Assembly (NCBI GenBank): GCA_947589435.1
Contig: CANQBI010000018.1
Coordinates: forward strand, 1 to 32,486
Direction of reading: 5' to 3'
Length of the DNA stretch: 32,486 nucleotides
Origin: an uncultured Bacilli bacterium
Lineage (GTDB): Bacteria > Bacillota_I > Bacilli_A > RF39 > UBA660
Shown: positions 6,751 through 15,073 of the stretch, piece by piece
How the letters are laid out: each line of letters starts with the position of its first letter
Position numbering within the stretch: position 1 is the first letter of the stretch
The notes under the pieces: model-generated
Told to the model about the DNA's origin: nothing
The model's input: the letters and a program-made list of their open reading frames with translations, nothing else
Databases searched by the model: none
Made by a program: the position numbers and the translations under genes

Positions 6751-7608
6751 ATAAAAGAAGCTAAAACTAATGAAGAATTAATTAATCACTTAATAACCAA
6801 AGGTGTCAAAGTTAAAAATAAGAAGAAAGCTCTTAAACTATTAGAGAGATATTCTTATTATGCCATTGTAAATACTTATAAAGATGTTTTTAAAGTAAAA
6901 GGGAAATATATTAATGGGGTTACTTTTGAAGAAATATATGCTTTATATGAGTTTGATAAAAATATTAAAGCAATATTTTTAAAATATACTTTAGAGATAG
7001 AATTAATTATTAAAGCTTTATTGGCCAATACGATATCAGAAAAGTATGGAGTAAAGGATTATTTAAAAACAAGTAATTTTGATTCTAAGGCAGATTTAGA
7101 AGAAATTAAAAAGTTAAGAAATAAAATTAATAAAGCAATTAAAAATAATTATGGTAAACACGAAGCAATTACTCATTATAAAGATAAATATGGATTTATT
7201 CCTCCTTTTGTTTTAGTAAAAGTATTAACTTTTGGGGAAATAAGTAAATACTATGGTTTATTAAAACAAAGTGATAGACAAAAGATAAGTAAGTATTTTA
7301 AGTTGTCGGATAAAGAGTTGAGGCAAATGCTTTTGAATATTACTCTTGTGCGCAATTTATGTGCCCACAGTAATAGACTTTATACGTATAGAAGTAGATT
7401 CTTTGTGAATGTGGATAAGCCAAATAGAAATTATCGAGAGTATATAAAATCAACTGATTTATATATGATTACTAAATGTATGGAAATATTATTAGATGCT
7501 AAAAGTTATAATAAATTATTAAAAGATTTTGAAAAAGAAATTAAGAAACTTAGTAAAAAATTAAAATGTATAGATATAAATAAAATTTTAAATATGATGG
7601 GATTTTAA
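6751..7608 (+). CDS. abiF: AbiF/AbiD (Abi_2) family HEPN protein, non-AUG start
   Basis: Abortive-infection protein, a candidate HEPN RNase toxin. The frame is open from 6748 and the family pattern runs through it: KTNEELINHLITKGVKV, the YYAIVNTY region, NGVTFEEIYALYEFDKNIK, LTFGEISKYYGLL, and the HEPN motif RNLCAH (R201-x4-H206, bases 7351-7368) followed by SNRLYTYR. There is no ATG or GTG before 7021. The TTG at 7021 would remove the first third of the domain. AGGAGG (6737-6742) sits 8 nt before an ATA (6751) and 5 nt before an ATT (6748), so translation probably begins at ATA or ATT; length about 285 aa. This may be a mutated ATG. Two tandem ncRNAs follow. Confidence 0.85.
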   Translation: MKEAKTNEELINHLITKGVKVKNKKKALKLLERYSYYAIVNTYKDVFKVKGKYINGVTFEEIYALYEFDKNIKAIFLKYTLEIELIIKALLANTISEKYGVKDYLKTSNFDSKADLEEIKKLRNKINKAIKNNYGKHEAITHYKDKYGFIPPFVLVKVLTFGEISKYYGLLKQSDRQKISKYFKLSDKELRQMLLNITLVRNLCAHSNRLYTYRSRFFVNVDKPNRNYREYIKSTDLYMITKCMEILLDAKSYNKLLKDFEKEIKKLSKKLKCIDINKILNMMGF

Positions 7609-7610
7609 GT

Positions 7611-7629
7611 AAATAATAATTATTTTTTT
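7611..7629 (+). terminator. Weak AT-only terminator after abiF
   Basis: AAATAATAATTATTTTTTT: a short A/T stem with seven T. Too weak to be sure. Confidence 0.35.
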
Positions 7630-7692
7630 GCATATAATATTAATGAAATTAATAAAAATGTTCAATTTTATTAAAAAATGTTACAAAAATGA

Positions 7693-7720
7693 TTGACATT
7701 TTCAATAAATTGGGTATAAT
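7693..7720 (+). promoter_or_regulatory. Promoter of AbiF-linked ncRNA 1
   Basis: TTGACA (7693-7698), 16-bp spacer, TATAAT (7715-7720): full consensus hexamers. Confidence 0.9.
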
Positions 7721-7727
7721 TAAATTA

Positions 7728-7799
7728 ATTGGTACTTAGGAAACTTTCGAAGCCTTAAGTCGTCGAATACTTGGCACTTCGGTGCTGGGTATTTTTTTT
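7728..7799 (+). ncRNA. AbiF-linked structured ncRNA, copy 1
   Basis: About 70 nt. The 5' stem-loop pairs ACTTAGG (7734-7740) with CCTTAAGT (7753-7760, one bulge), enclosing AAA and a small CTT-TCG-AAG hairpin. The 3' hairpin (7766-7793) has 12 bp closed by a C(UUCG)G tetraloop and ends in eight T, so it is also the terminator. 31 nt (7732-7762) are identical to copy 2. No ORF. Own consensus promoter. By position and form it is the candidate RNA antitoxin of AbiF; recent work has described AbiF proteins paired with neighbouring ncRNAs and proposed them as ancestors of Cas13. The pairing here is inferred. Confidence 0.85.
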
Positions 7800-7830
7800 A
7801 TAAAAAATTTCACAAATGTATCAAATGTGC

Positions 7831-7858
7831 TTGACACATATTATAAAATGAGTATAAT
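7831..7858 (+). promoter_or_regulatory. Promoter of AbiF-linked ncRNA 2
   Basis: TTGACA (7831-7836), 16-bp spacer, TATAAT (7853-7858). Same hexamers and spacing as the promoter of copy 1, but the spacer sequences differ. Confidence 0.9.
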
Positions 7859-7865
7859 TATAAAT

Positions 7866-7940
7866 GAGCAGTACTTAGGAAACTTTCGAAGCCTTAAGTC
7901 GACCGGGTTACTGGCACTTCGGTGCTGGGCTCTTTTTTTT
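7866..7940 (+). ncRNA. AbiF-linked structured ncRNA, copy 2
   Basis: Same architecture as copy 1: identical 31 nt at 7871-7901, a variable linker of about 10 nt, then the TGGCAC-TTCG-GTGCTG terminator hairpin and eight T (7933-7940). The base of the 3' stem differs from copy 1 on both sides (copy 1 AATAC with GGTATT; copy 2 GGG with GCTC), which keeps pairing. That compensatory change supports an RNA that is selected for its fold. Confidence 0.85.
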
Positions 7941-8019
7941 AATATTTATTTTACAATTTAATGTACTTTAAGATAGTTTAAATAAGTTATTTATGATATA
8001 TTATTTATAGGTGGTAGTA

Positions 8020-8679
8020 ATGGTTTTAGTAATAATTATTATACTTATATGTTTATTTTTAATATTTATAATGTTTAAATCATATAAAGAAAATGAATTT
8101 AATATGTTTGGTTATAATTTGGGTAAATATTTACTTAGACCTATTTTTAAGTTATATTACCCTTATAAAGTTATTAATAAATTAAAAGTACCAGAGAATG
8201 GTCCGGTTATCTTTTGTTGTAATCATATTCATTTTATGGACCAATTCTTAACGGTTATAGAATCAAAAAGACCTATTCATTATTTAGCGAAAAATGAATA
8301 TTTTTTAAGTAAGAAAACTAAATGGTTTTTTGCGGGAACTGGTTGTATTCCGGTTAATCGGAGTATTCATGATGAAAATGCTAAAGATAAGGCTAGAGAA
8401 GTTTTAGATAAAGGATTATGTTTAGGAATATTCCCAGAAGGAACTAGAAATAAAACGAAAAAAATATTATTGCCTTTTAAATTTGGGGCCGTATCTTTAG
8501 CGAAAGAAAAGAATGCATATATAATTCCTATCGGAATTACAGGTCATTATAAGTTTAGAACAAAAGATTTAAGAGTAAACTATGGAGAGGCTTATAAAAT
8601 AGAAAGTGATGACTTAGAAAAAGAAAATAAAAAGTTAGAAGATAAAGTTTTAAGTTTAATAAAAGAGGCGAAGAAATGA
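8020..8679 (+). CDS. plsC: 1-acyl-sn-glycerol-3-phosphate acyltransferase
   Basis: Makes phosphatidic acid from lysophosphatidic acid at the membrane. 219 aa with an N-terminal membrane helix. Family motifs: block I NHIHFMDQ (H-x4-D), block II region TGCIPVNRS, block III FPEGTRNK, block IV IIPIGITG. The frame also opens with GTG at 8011, but AGGTGG (8009-8014) lies over that codon and is correctly spaced for the ATG at 8020. The TGA stop overlaps the murF ATG (ATGA), so plsC, murF and ddl form a coupled operon. Confidence 0.93.
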   Translation: MVLVIIIILICLFLIFIMFKSYKENEFNMFGYNLGKYLLRPIFKLYYPYKVINKLKVPENGPVIFCCNHIHFMDQFLTVIESKRPIHYLAKNEYFLSKKTKWFFAGTGCIPVNRSIHDENAKDKAREVLDKGLCLGIFPEGTRNKTKKILLPFKFGAVSLAKEKNAYIIPIGITGHYKFRTKDLRVNYGEAYKIESDDLEKENKKLEDKVLSLIKEAKK

Positions 8680-10058
8680 ATATTTATTTAAAAGATTTAG
8701 TAAGAGTATCGGAGGGTATTTTAATTAAAGGAGATAATGCTACTTTAATTAATTCTTTTTCGATTGATACGAGAACTTTAAAAAAGGGGGAAGTTTATTT
8801 AGGTATTAAGGGTAGTATAGTAGATGGTAATACTTTTTATAAAGAGGCCATTACAAAGGGTGCTAGTGGGTGTATTTTAGATAAAAATACAGATGTTGAT
8901 AGGGAATTTTTAAAAGATAAAGATGTTTTTATCTTACTTGTGGATGATGTAATTTTATCTTTACAACAAATTGCTACTTATAAAAGAAGTAGGTTAAATA
9001 TTCCAGTTGTGGCTATCACAGGTAGTGTGGGTAAAACGAGCACTAAAGATATGGTAGCAAGTGTTTTAAGTACCAAATATAAAGTTTTAAAAACCGAAGG
9101 AAACTTAAATAATCATTTAGGACTTCCTTTAACGATTATGAAATATTTAGATGAAGATATTATGGTTTTAGAAATGGGAATGAATAACTTAGGAGAGATA
9201 AGAGTTCTATCCAATATTGCGAAACCCACTTTAAGTGTTATTACGAATATTGGAACCTCACATATTGGTAATTTAGGATCAAGAGAAAATATTTTAAAAG
9301 CTAAACTAGAAATCCTAGAGGGTATGGATGAAAAAGTTTTAGTTATTAATAATGATAATGATTTGTTACATAACTTAAAGATAGATGGGAAAATTATTAC
9401 TTATGGAATTAATAATAAAAGTGATTATAATGCCTATGATATTAAATATAATTTAGATAATTTAACTTATAAAATTAATTTATTAGATTGTACCGAAGAA
9501 ATTAAAATAAATGTACCAACAGAAAGTTTTGTGTTAAATAGTTTAGGTGCTTTAAGTGTGGGAATGTATTATGATATAGAGATAGATAAAATAAAAGAAG
9601 GATTAGAGACCTTTAAATTATCAAGTAATAGAATGGAAATAGAAAAGATAAATAATATAACATTTATTAAAGATTATTATAATGCGAGTGTAGATTCTAT
9701 TAATAGTACTCTTAGTTATTTAAGTAATTTAAAGGGAAGAAAGATAGCCGTTTTAGGGGATATGTTAGAATTAGGAAAGTACTCTAAAAGTTTACACGAA
9801 ATGGTTGGTAAGAGTGTATATGAAAAAGGAATAGACATTTTAATTACGGTAGGTAATGATGCTAAGTATATTGCGGATGAAGCTTTAAAATTAGGCTTTA
9901 ATAAAAATAATATTTTTACATATATTCATAATAGAGAAGCTTCTTTAAAACTATTATCAATATTAGAGAGTGGTGATATAGTTTTACTTAAAGCTTCTCA
10001 TGGAATGAATTTTAAAGAGATTTATTCCTTAGTAAAGGATGGTTTAAAAAATATTTGA
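8676..10058 (+). CDS. murF: UDP-MurNAc-tripeptide--D-Ala-D-Ala ligase
   Basis: Last cytoplasmic step of peptidoglycan precursor synthesis. 460 aa, usual length. Seen: the N-terminal substrate domain with SIDTRTLKKGEVYLGIKG, the Mur P-loop GSVGKTS (residues 116-122), TEGNLNNHLGLPLT, MVLEMGMNNLGEI, the C-domain IKDYYNASVDS (the DxYNA/NP motif) and AVLGDMLELGKYS. ATG overlaps the plsC stop (ATGA), and its own TGA overlaps the TTG start of ddl. Confidence 0.97.
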   Translation: MNIYLKDLVRVSEGILIKGDNATLINSFSIDTRTLKKGEVYLGIKGSIVDGNTFYKEAITKGASGCILDKNTDVDREFLKDKDVFILLVDDVILSLQQIATYKRSRLNIPVVAITGSVGKTSTKDMVASVLSTKYKVLKTEGNLNNHLGLPLTIMKYLDEDIMVLEMGMNNLGEIRVLSNIAKPTLSVITNIGTSHIGNLGSRENILKAKLEILEGMDEKVLVINNDNDLLHNLKIDGKIITYGINNKSDYNAYDIKYNLDNLTYKINLLDCTEEIKINVPTESFVLNSLGALSVGMYYDIEIDKIKEGLETFKLSSNRMEIEKINNITFIKDYYNASVDSINSTLSYLSNLKGRKIAVLGDMLELGKYSKSLHEMVGKSVYEKGIDILITVGNDAKYIADEALKLGFNKNNIFTYIHNREASLKLLSILESGDIVLLKASHGMNFKEIYSLVKDGLKNI

Positions 10059-11101
10059 AAATAGCTATTTTCTTTGGCGGACAAAGTAATGAACATGATG
10101 TTTCGATTGCTTCAGGAACAAGTGTTATCTACAACATTGATAAGGAAAAGTATCAAGTGTATCCCATTTACATAAGTAAAGAGGGAAAGTTTTATCTTTA
10201 TGAAAAAGACATTTATAAAATAAAACCTTTAAAAGTAGGGGCTAAACTAAACAATTTAAAAGAAATTGAAAATATTTTAGAATACTTACAAGATATTGAT
10301 GTATGCATTCCTATTTTACATGGCAAATATGGGGAAGATGGAAGTATTCAAGGATTATTTAAATTATTAAATAAAAAGTATGTGGGGTGTGATATCTTAT
10401 CATCTTCTATTTGTATGGATAAAGTAACTACCAAAATGCTTTTAGAGGGTATTGGTATTAAAGTGACTCCCTATTTATATATTAAGAAAAATGGTCATAA
10501 ATATCTTTATTTTGATTCTAACTTTAATAGTTACTTACTAAGTAAAAGTGAACTTTTAAAACTTGTTAAAGAAAAAATAGGTTATCCTTTATTTGTAAAA
10601 GCCTCTAGTTCGGGTTCTTCCATTGGCACATTTAAAGTAGAGGATGCCTCTAGTTTAATATCTTCTATTACGGAAGCAAGTTTAATTGATGAAAAAATAT
10701 TAATTGAAAAAAATATTGAAGGAAGAGAACTAGAAATAGGACTTCTTGGTAATGATGAAGTTATTTGTAGTCCGGTGGGGGAAATAAAGGCAAGTGATAC
10801 TTATTATTCTTATAAAGCTAAATATAATGATAAAAATTCGCAAACATACTTAGCTAGTTTAAATTTAAAAACTTTAAATGAAATAAAAGATATTGCTAAA
10901 AGAGCTTACATGGCTTGTAGTTGTAAAGGGTTATCGAGAGTTGATTTCTTTTTAGAAAGTAAGAGTAATGAGCTAATTTTAAATGAAATAAATACCATGC
11001 CTGGATTTACCAGTATTAGTATGTATCCCGAGTTATTTATGATGTATGGTTATGATTATAAAACTTTAATTGATAAACTAATAATGCTTTCCTTAAGTTA
11101 G
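10055..11101 (+). CDS. ddl: D-alanine--D-alanine ligase
   Basis: Supplies D-Ala-D-Ala to MurF, whose gene is directly upstream. 348 aa. Seen: IFFGGQSNEHDVSIASG at the N-terminus, HGKYGEDGSIQG, the serine-rich ATP-grasp loop SSGSSIGT, and the magnesium site NEINTMPGF. The start is TTG at 10055 in a 4-bp overlap with the murF stop (TTGA); no ATG is near, and the first residues KIAIFFGG are needed for the fold. The order murF-ddl is the reverse of the common ddl-murF. The conserved tyrosine region (YYSYKAKY) suggests the D-Ala type rather than D-Lac. Confidence 0.97.
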   Translation: MKIAIFFGGQSNEHDVSIASGTSVIYNIDKEKYQVYPIYISKEGKFYLYEKDIYKIKPLKVGAKLNNLKEIENILEYLQDIDVCIPILHGKYGEDGSIQGLFKLLNKKYVGCDILSSSICMDKVTTKMLLEGIGIKVTPYLYIKKNGHKYLYFDSNFNSYLLSKSELLKLVKEKIGYPLFVKASSSGSSIGTFKVEDASSLISSITEASLIDEKILIEKNIEGRELEIGLLGNDEVICSPVGEIKASDTYYSYKAKYNDKNSQTYLASLNLKTLNEIKDIAKRAYMACSCKGLSRVDFFLESKSNELILNEINTMPGFTSISMYPELFMMYGYDYKTLIDKLIMLSLS

Positions 11102-11123
11102 ATGATAATTATCATCTTTTTTT
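11100..11123 (+). terminator. Terminator of the plsC-murF-ddl operon
   Basis: GATGAT-AATT-ATCATC stem directly at the ddl stop, followed by TTTTTTT. Confidence 0.85.
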
Positions 11124-11145
11124 AATTAAATTTTTACCTTTCATC

Positions 11146-11174
11146 TTGCGGTAAATATCTTCTTATGGTAATAT
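11146..11174 (+). promoter_or_regulatory. Possible promoter of the phosphodiester glycosidase operon
   Basis: TTGCGG (11146-11151), 17 bp, TAATAT (11169-11174). Only a partial match to consensus. Confidence 0.4.
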
Positions 11175-11209
11175 TTTAGTAGAGTAAAAGTAGTAAGGAT
11201 GAAGTAGTG

Positions 11210-12250
11210 ATGAAGTTTATTAAAGGACTAGGTAAATTTTTTAGTTTTATAGGTGTTTTTTTAGTTTTTTTATTGGTTACGATATATAGTATTGGTCTTA
11301 TTTTTTGTTATGGACCATCTGTTCATGCTCGAAATTTATTTGTCACAACTCTTTTGGAAACGGGCCAAATGAAGTTTATGGTTAAACTTTTTGCAAGCAA
11401 CAAATTAGTGCAAAAAATTGTTAATGATAATAGTATGGCGGCATTTACCGAAGAAGTAGATGAAGATTTAATCAATATGGAAAGTGAACTTGATAAAGAT
11501 GGCATTGAGTTAGTGGAAATTGCGGGTTCTACTTATATGGCCAAGATGATTATTGTAAATGATCCTGCAAGAGTAAAACTCGCGACCATTTATGATGGTT
11601 CTTGGAAAGAATATGGCGTAACTTTAGATAAACTCGTTACAAGTGCCGATGCCTTTGCGGGCATTAATGGAGGTTTGTATTATTCCGATAGTAATAAAGG
11701 AGGAAGACCTTTAGGTTTAGTAGTTAAAGAGGGTGTAATTGAATACAATAATCCAACTGGGATAAGAGGACTTCATTTAGTGGGGTTTAATGAAGATAAT
11801 TTACTTAAGATAATTGATTTAAGTGGTAAAAATGAAAGTGAAGTCGAAAATGTAATAAAGACGGAAAAAATAAGAGATGCGGTCGCTTTTCAAGAAGAAG
11901 CAAGTGATGCGAATAACCATTTTGTTAAATTAATTATTAATGGTGAGGAAAGAGAAGTTATTGGGTCTGGTTCCGGGGCTAATCCGAGAACCGCGATTGG
12001 TCAAAGAAGTGATGGAGCTGTCTTACTATTAGTTACGGATGGAAGAGGTGCTAATGGCCATTTAGGGGCTACGGCTTCGGATTTAATTGAGATAATGAGT
12101 GAATATGGAGCTGTAAATGCGGCGAATATTGATGGAGGATCATCTTCCTCAATGTATTATGATGGCAAATATGAAATGACTTCAGTAACTTTCTATTATG
12201 CTAATTCATCATGGCGTCTTCCTACTGGTTTTGTAGTCGAAAAGAGGTAG
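11210..12250 (+). CDS. Membrane-anchored phosphodiester glycosidase (NAGPA family)
   Basis: 346 aa with an N-terminal membrane anchor (about residues 10-32). The C-terminal two thirds match the phosphodiester glycosidase domain (PF09992, NAGPA): AFAGINGGLYYSD, PLGLVVKEGVIEYN, PRTAIGQRSDGAVLLLVTDGR, and NAANIDGGSSSSMYYDGKY near the end. Family members remove or process sugar-phosphodiester groups; in Gram-positives they act outside the membrane on cell-wall or exopolysaccharide material. Start ATG at 11210 (a GTG at 11207 is 3 nt upstream); AAGGAT ribosome site. Followed after 3 nt by the next gene, so one operon with GT2-GtrA and PAP2. Confidence 0.9.
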   Translation: MKFIKGLGKFFSFIGVFLVFLLVTIYSIGLIFCYGPSVHARNLFVTTLLETGQMKFMVKLFASNKLVQKIVNDNSMAAFTEEVDEDLINMESELDKDGIELVEIAGSTYMAKMIIVNDPARVKLATIYDGSWKEYGVTLDKLVTSADAFAGINGGLYYSDSNKGGRPLGLVVKEGVIEYNNPTGIRGLHLVGFNEDNLLKIIDLSGKNESEVENVIKTEKIRDAVAFQEEASDANNHFVKLIINGEEREVIGSGSGANPRTAIGQRSDGAVLLLVTDGRGANGHLGATASDLIEIMSEYGAVNAANIDGGSSSSMYYDGKYEMTSVTFYYANSSWRLPTGFVVEKR

Positions 12251-12253
12251 TTT

Positions 12254-13390
12254 ATGAGGAAATTAAGAAGAAAATGGCAAAGATTAAGTATGTATAAAAA
12301 ATCTTTAATTTTATTTAGTTTATTACTAGTCTCTTTTAGTTTTTTAATCCTTACATATGTATATAATAGTATGGTTATTTATGAACGTAATTTAGTTGAT
12401 AATTATATTAAGTATGTGGCCGAGAAAGGAGTCCTTTCTAGCGAGGTTAAAAGTGATGCTTTTAAAATAAGTCCTTATGAAAAAGATAATGCTAGTATTA
12501 AAGATGGGTTAACTAAACTATTTAATACCGATTTAAAAATTAAGAAAAATGGCCAAGAAAGTACCGATAATATTTTTGCTTATAATTTATATAATGAAGA
12601 TACTTTAATTGGCACCGTTAAATTGAAAAGTAAAGATACTTATAAAAGAATGGCTATCTTAACGATTAATGAATGGAATGTGGAAGATGCTACCTTTAAT
12701 CTTGATAATGGTATTTATAATTATGAAATAACCGTACCCGCAAATTATACCGTTATTGTAAATGGTAAAACTTTAGGTAGTGATATCTTAACAAAAAGTG
12801 GGGATGTCCCAACTTTAGAAAGATTAACGGAATATGTGGAAATTGAAAAAAGTAATACTTATACTTTAAATAATTTAGTTTATAAACCCAAAATTGTTAT
12901 TCAAGATGAAAAAAATGAGGAAGTGGAATATAAAATAGATGACAATAAAATAGTAATTGCCAAAGAATTTAAAACTTATAAAACTTTAGATGATGCTAAA
13001 CAATTTATCAAAGATGATTTTGATATATTAACTCTTGCGGAAAATTATAGTTTATTCTTAACTGATGATTTAAAGGGTAGTTATCATGGATTTGATAAGT
13101 TAATGTCTTATTTAATTAAAGATTCATATATGTATAATATGGCTTATACTTGGGCTCACGGAGTAGACATTACTTTTGTTAGTTCCCATTATTTAAAAAA
13201 TCCCATCTTTACTAATGAAGAAGTAAAGAATATAATAGTTTATAATGATGTGGCATTTAGTGCCGAAGTTTATTTAGAAAAGAATATGATGGTAAGTGGT
13301 AAACTAAGACAAGATATTATGCATGATAGATTATATTTTGTTTACTATGATGGGGGTTATAAACTAGTGAATATGGAAGCAGTTAAGTAA
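12254..13390 (+). CDS. Membrane-anchored extracellular protein, TcaA-like in part
   Basis: 378 aa. Basic N-terminus, one membrane helix (about residues 17-37), then an extracytoplasmic region. A middle segment YEITVPANYTVIVNGKTLG resembles the 'vPa...V.iNGk.v' strands of TcaA/YvbJ-type proteins, and the C-terminal 130 residues (DILTLAENYSLFL... to KLVNMEA) look like an NTF2-like alpha+beta domain. The assignment is tentative. It lies 3 nt behind the glycosidase gene and 13 nt before the glycosyltransferase, suggesting a role in surface-polymer handling. GAGGTAG ribosome site. Confidence 0.75.
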   Translation: MRKLRRKWQRLSMYKKSLILFSLLLVSFSFLILTYVYNSMVIYERNLVDNYIKYVAEKGVLSSEVKSDAFKISPYEKDNASIKDGLTKLFNTDLKIKKNGQESTDNIFAYNLYNEDTLIGTVKLKSKDTYKRMAILTINEWNVEDATFNLDNGIYNYEITVPANYTVIVNGKTLGSDILTKSGDVPTLERLTEYVEIEKSNTYTLNNLVYKPKIVIQDEKNEEVEYKIDDNKIVIAKEFKTYKTLDDAKQFIKDDFDILTLAENYSLFLTDDLKGSYHGFDKLMSYLIKDSYMYNMAYTWAHGVDITFVSSHYLKNPIFTNEEVKNIIVYNDVAFSAEVYLEKNMMVSGKLRQDIMHDRLYFVYYDGGYKLVNMEAVK

Positions 13391-13403
13391 GAGGTGAATT
13401 AGT

Positions 13404-14441
13404 TTGAAAAATATTTTTATCGTCGTTCCTACTTTAAATCCTGATGAAGCTATTATGCAAAAATTCATTAAAGAATTACATAAGAAGTTTAACCATATTT
13501 TAGTAGTTAATGATGGTAGTAAAAAAGGGCATGATGCTTTCTTTAAAAAGTTAGAAAATGATGGCATTGTGGTTTTAAAACATTATAAAAATTTAGGAAA
13601 AGGAAGAGCTTTAAAGAATGCTTTTAATTATCTTTTAAATGAATATAAAGATATCGAGGGTGTTGTTACTTGTGATTCCGATGGCCAACATAGTGTGAAA
13701 GATATTGAAAATATTGCAAAGATTACTCTTAAAAATCCGGATAGTCTTATTCTAGGAGTTCGTAATTTTGCTAAAGAAAATGTACCTAAAAAGAGTAAAT
13801 TTGGCAATGTTATCACGCGTAATATTTTTAAAATTTTTATTGGTTTATCTATAAGTGATACCCAAACAGGTTTAAGAGGTTTAAGTAAAAAGTTAATGGA
13901 AGATTTTATGGATGTTTCCGGAGAACGTTATGAATATGAAACGAATATGTTAATTTTAACTAAAGATAAAAATATTCCGATTAAAGAAGTCAGAATTGAA
14001 ACTATTTATTTAAATAGTAATGCTAATAGTCATTTTAATCCTTTAATGGATTCCATTATGATTTATCGGTTATTTGTTAAATATTTTTTAGCGGCTTTTT
14101 CTTCCTTCTTATTAGATATCGTTTTATTTGGAAGTATCCTAGGTATTTTAAAAATTAATTCCCGGATTTTAGCGGCCACTATTTTAGCTAGAGTAGTATC
14201 ATCTATTTATAATTATTTAATTAATTCCAATTTAATATTTAAAAATATGAATATAATGACTCTAGTTAAATATTATATATTAGTCATTATTCAAATGTTT
14301 ATCAGTGGTTGTTTTGTTACCTATTTATTTAATTTATTACATTTAAATGTTATTTTAATTAAAGTAATAGTGGATTTCTTCCTTATGATTATTAATTTAA
14401 ATATTCAAAGGGAATATGTATTTAAGGACGGTTCTAAATGA
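13404..14441 (+). CDS. GT2 glycosyltransferase fused to GtrA membrane domain
   Basis: 345 aa. Residues 1-200 are a family 2 glycosyltransferase of the polyprenyl-phosphate type: IFIVVPTLNPDE, ILVVNDGS, NLGKGRALKNAFN, TCDSDGQHSVKDI (the DxD-type metal site), and SDTQTGLRGL. Residues about 225-345 form four membrane helices of the GtrA type (FVKYFLAAFSSFLLDIVLFG, ARVVSSIYNYLINSNLIFK). Such fusions make and flip lipid-linked sugars for wall polymers. Start is TTG at 13404 with GAGGTGA at 13391-13397. The 3' end overlaps the PAP2 ATG by 4 nt (ATGA). Confidence 0.92.
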   Translation: MKNIFIVVPTLNPDEAIMQKFIKELHKKFNHILVVNDGSKKGHDAFFKKLENDGIVVLKHYKNLGKGRALKNAFNYLLNEYKDIEGVVTCDSDGQHSVKDIENIAKITLKNPDSLILGVRNFAKENVPKKSKFGNVITRNIFKIFIGLSISDTQTGLRGLSKKLMEDFMDVSGERYEYETNMLILTKDKNIPIKEVRIETIYLNSNANSHFNPLMDSIMIYRLFVKYFLAAFSSFLLDIVLFGSILGILKINSRILAATILARVVSSIYNYLINSNLIFKNMNIMTLVKYYILVIIQMFISGCFVTYLFNLLHLNVILIKVIVDFFLMIINLNIQREYVFKDGSK

Positions 14442-15046
14442 AAAAGAAAATAAGTGTTAGTATTTTATTAATTATGTTTATTATTTTATCCATTTTTGTT
14501 TATTTAGATAATTTACAAGTTGTAGATACCTTTATTTTTAATGTGGTATTTAAAATGCGATGTGATGTTATGACAAATATATTTAAAACTATTACCTTTT
14601 TTGGGAGCACTATTTTTATGGTTATGGCTTGTCTTATCTTTGTCGTTTATTTTTTAATAAGAAAACAAAAAGATAAATCTATTATTATTGGTAGTACTTT
14701 AGTAGTATCCACCATTATTAATAATGTCATCAAAGTAATTATTAGAAGATCTAGACCCGATGTAGTGGCTTTAGCAGTGGAAAAAAGTTTTTCTTATCCG
14801 AGTGGTCATATGATGGCATCGGTAACTTTTTATGGAATCCTATTTTATTTAGTTTTAAAAAGTGATTTAAAAAAGGGTATAAAAATTCCTTTAGAAATTC
14901 TTTTATTTATCTTACCTATCCTTATTGGTTTAAGCAGAATATACTTAGGAGTACACTATCCAAGTGATGTAGTGGGAGCCCTTCTTATGTCAACAAGTAT
15001 AGTATTAGTTACGACAATTATTATTGATAAAAAGGGGAATATATAG
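14438..15046 (+). CDS. PAP2-family membrane phosphatase
   Basis: 202 aa, about six membrane helices. The three phosphatase motifs are intact: KVIIRRSRP (K..RP, to residue 107), YPSGHM (PSGH 121-124) and SRIYLGVHYPSD (SR 166-167, H173, D177). It likely dephosphorylates undecaprenyl pyrophosphate or a lipid phosphate, which fits recycling of the lipid carrier used by the coupled GT2-GtrA protein. Coupled to that gene by an ATGA overlap. Confidence 0.92.
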   Translation: MKKKISVSILLIMFIILSIFVYLDNLQVVDTFIFNVVFKMRCDVMTNIFKTITFFGSTIFMVMACLIFVVYFLIRKQKDKSIIIGSTLVVSTIINNVIKVIIRRSRPDVVALAVEKSFSYPSGHMMASVTFYGILFYLVLKSDLKKGIKIPLEILLFILPILIGLSRIYLGVHYPSDVVGALLMSTSIVLVTTIIIDKKGNI

Positions 15047-15073
15047 TAAAATAAATAAAGAATTGGTGATTAT

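Noticed and set aside
7021-7608. TTG at 7021 as the start of the AbiF-family gene
   Set aside because: No ribosome site there; the conserved N-terminal third of the domain is encoded upstream in the same frame with an excellent AGGAGG.
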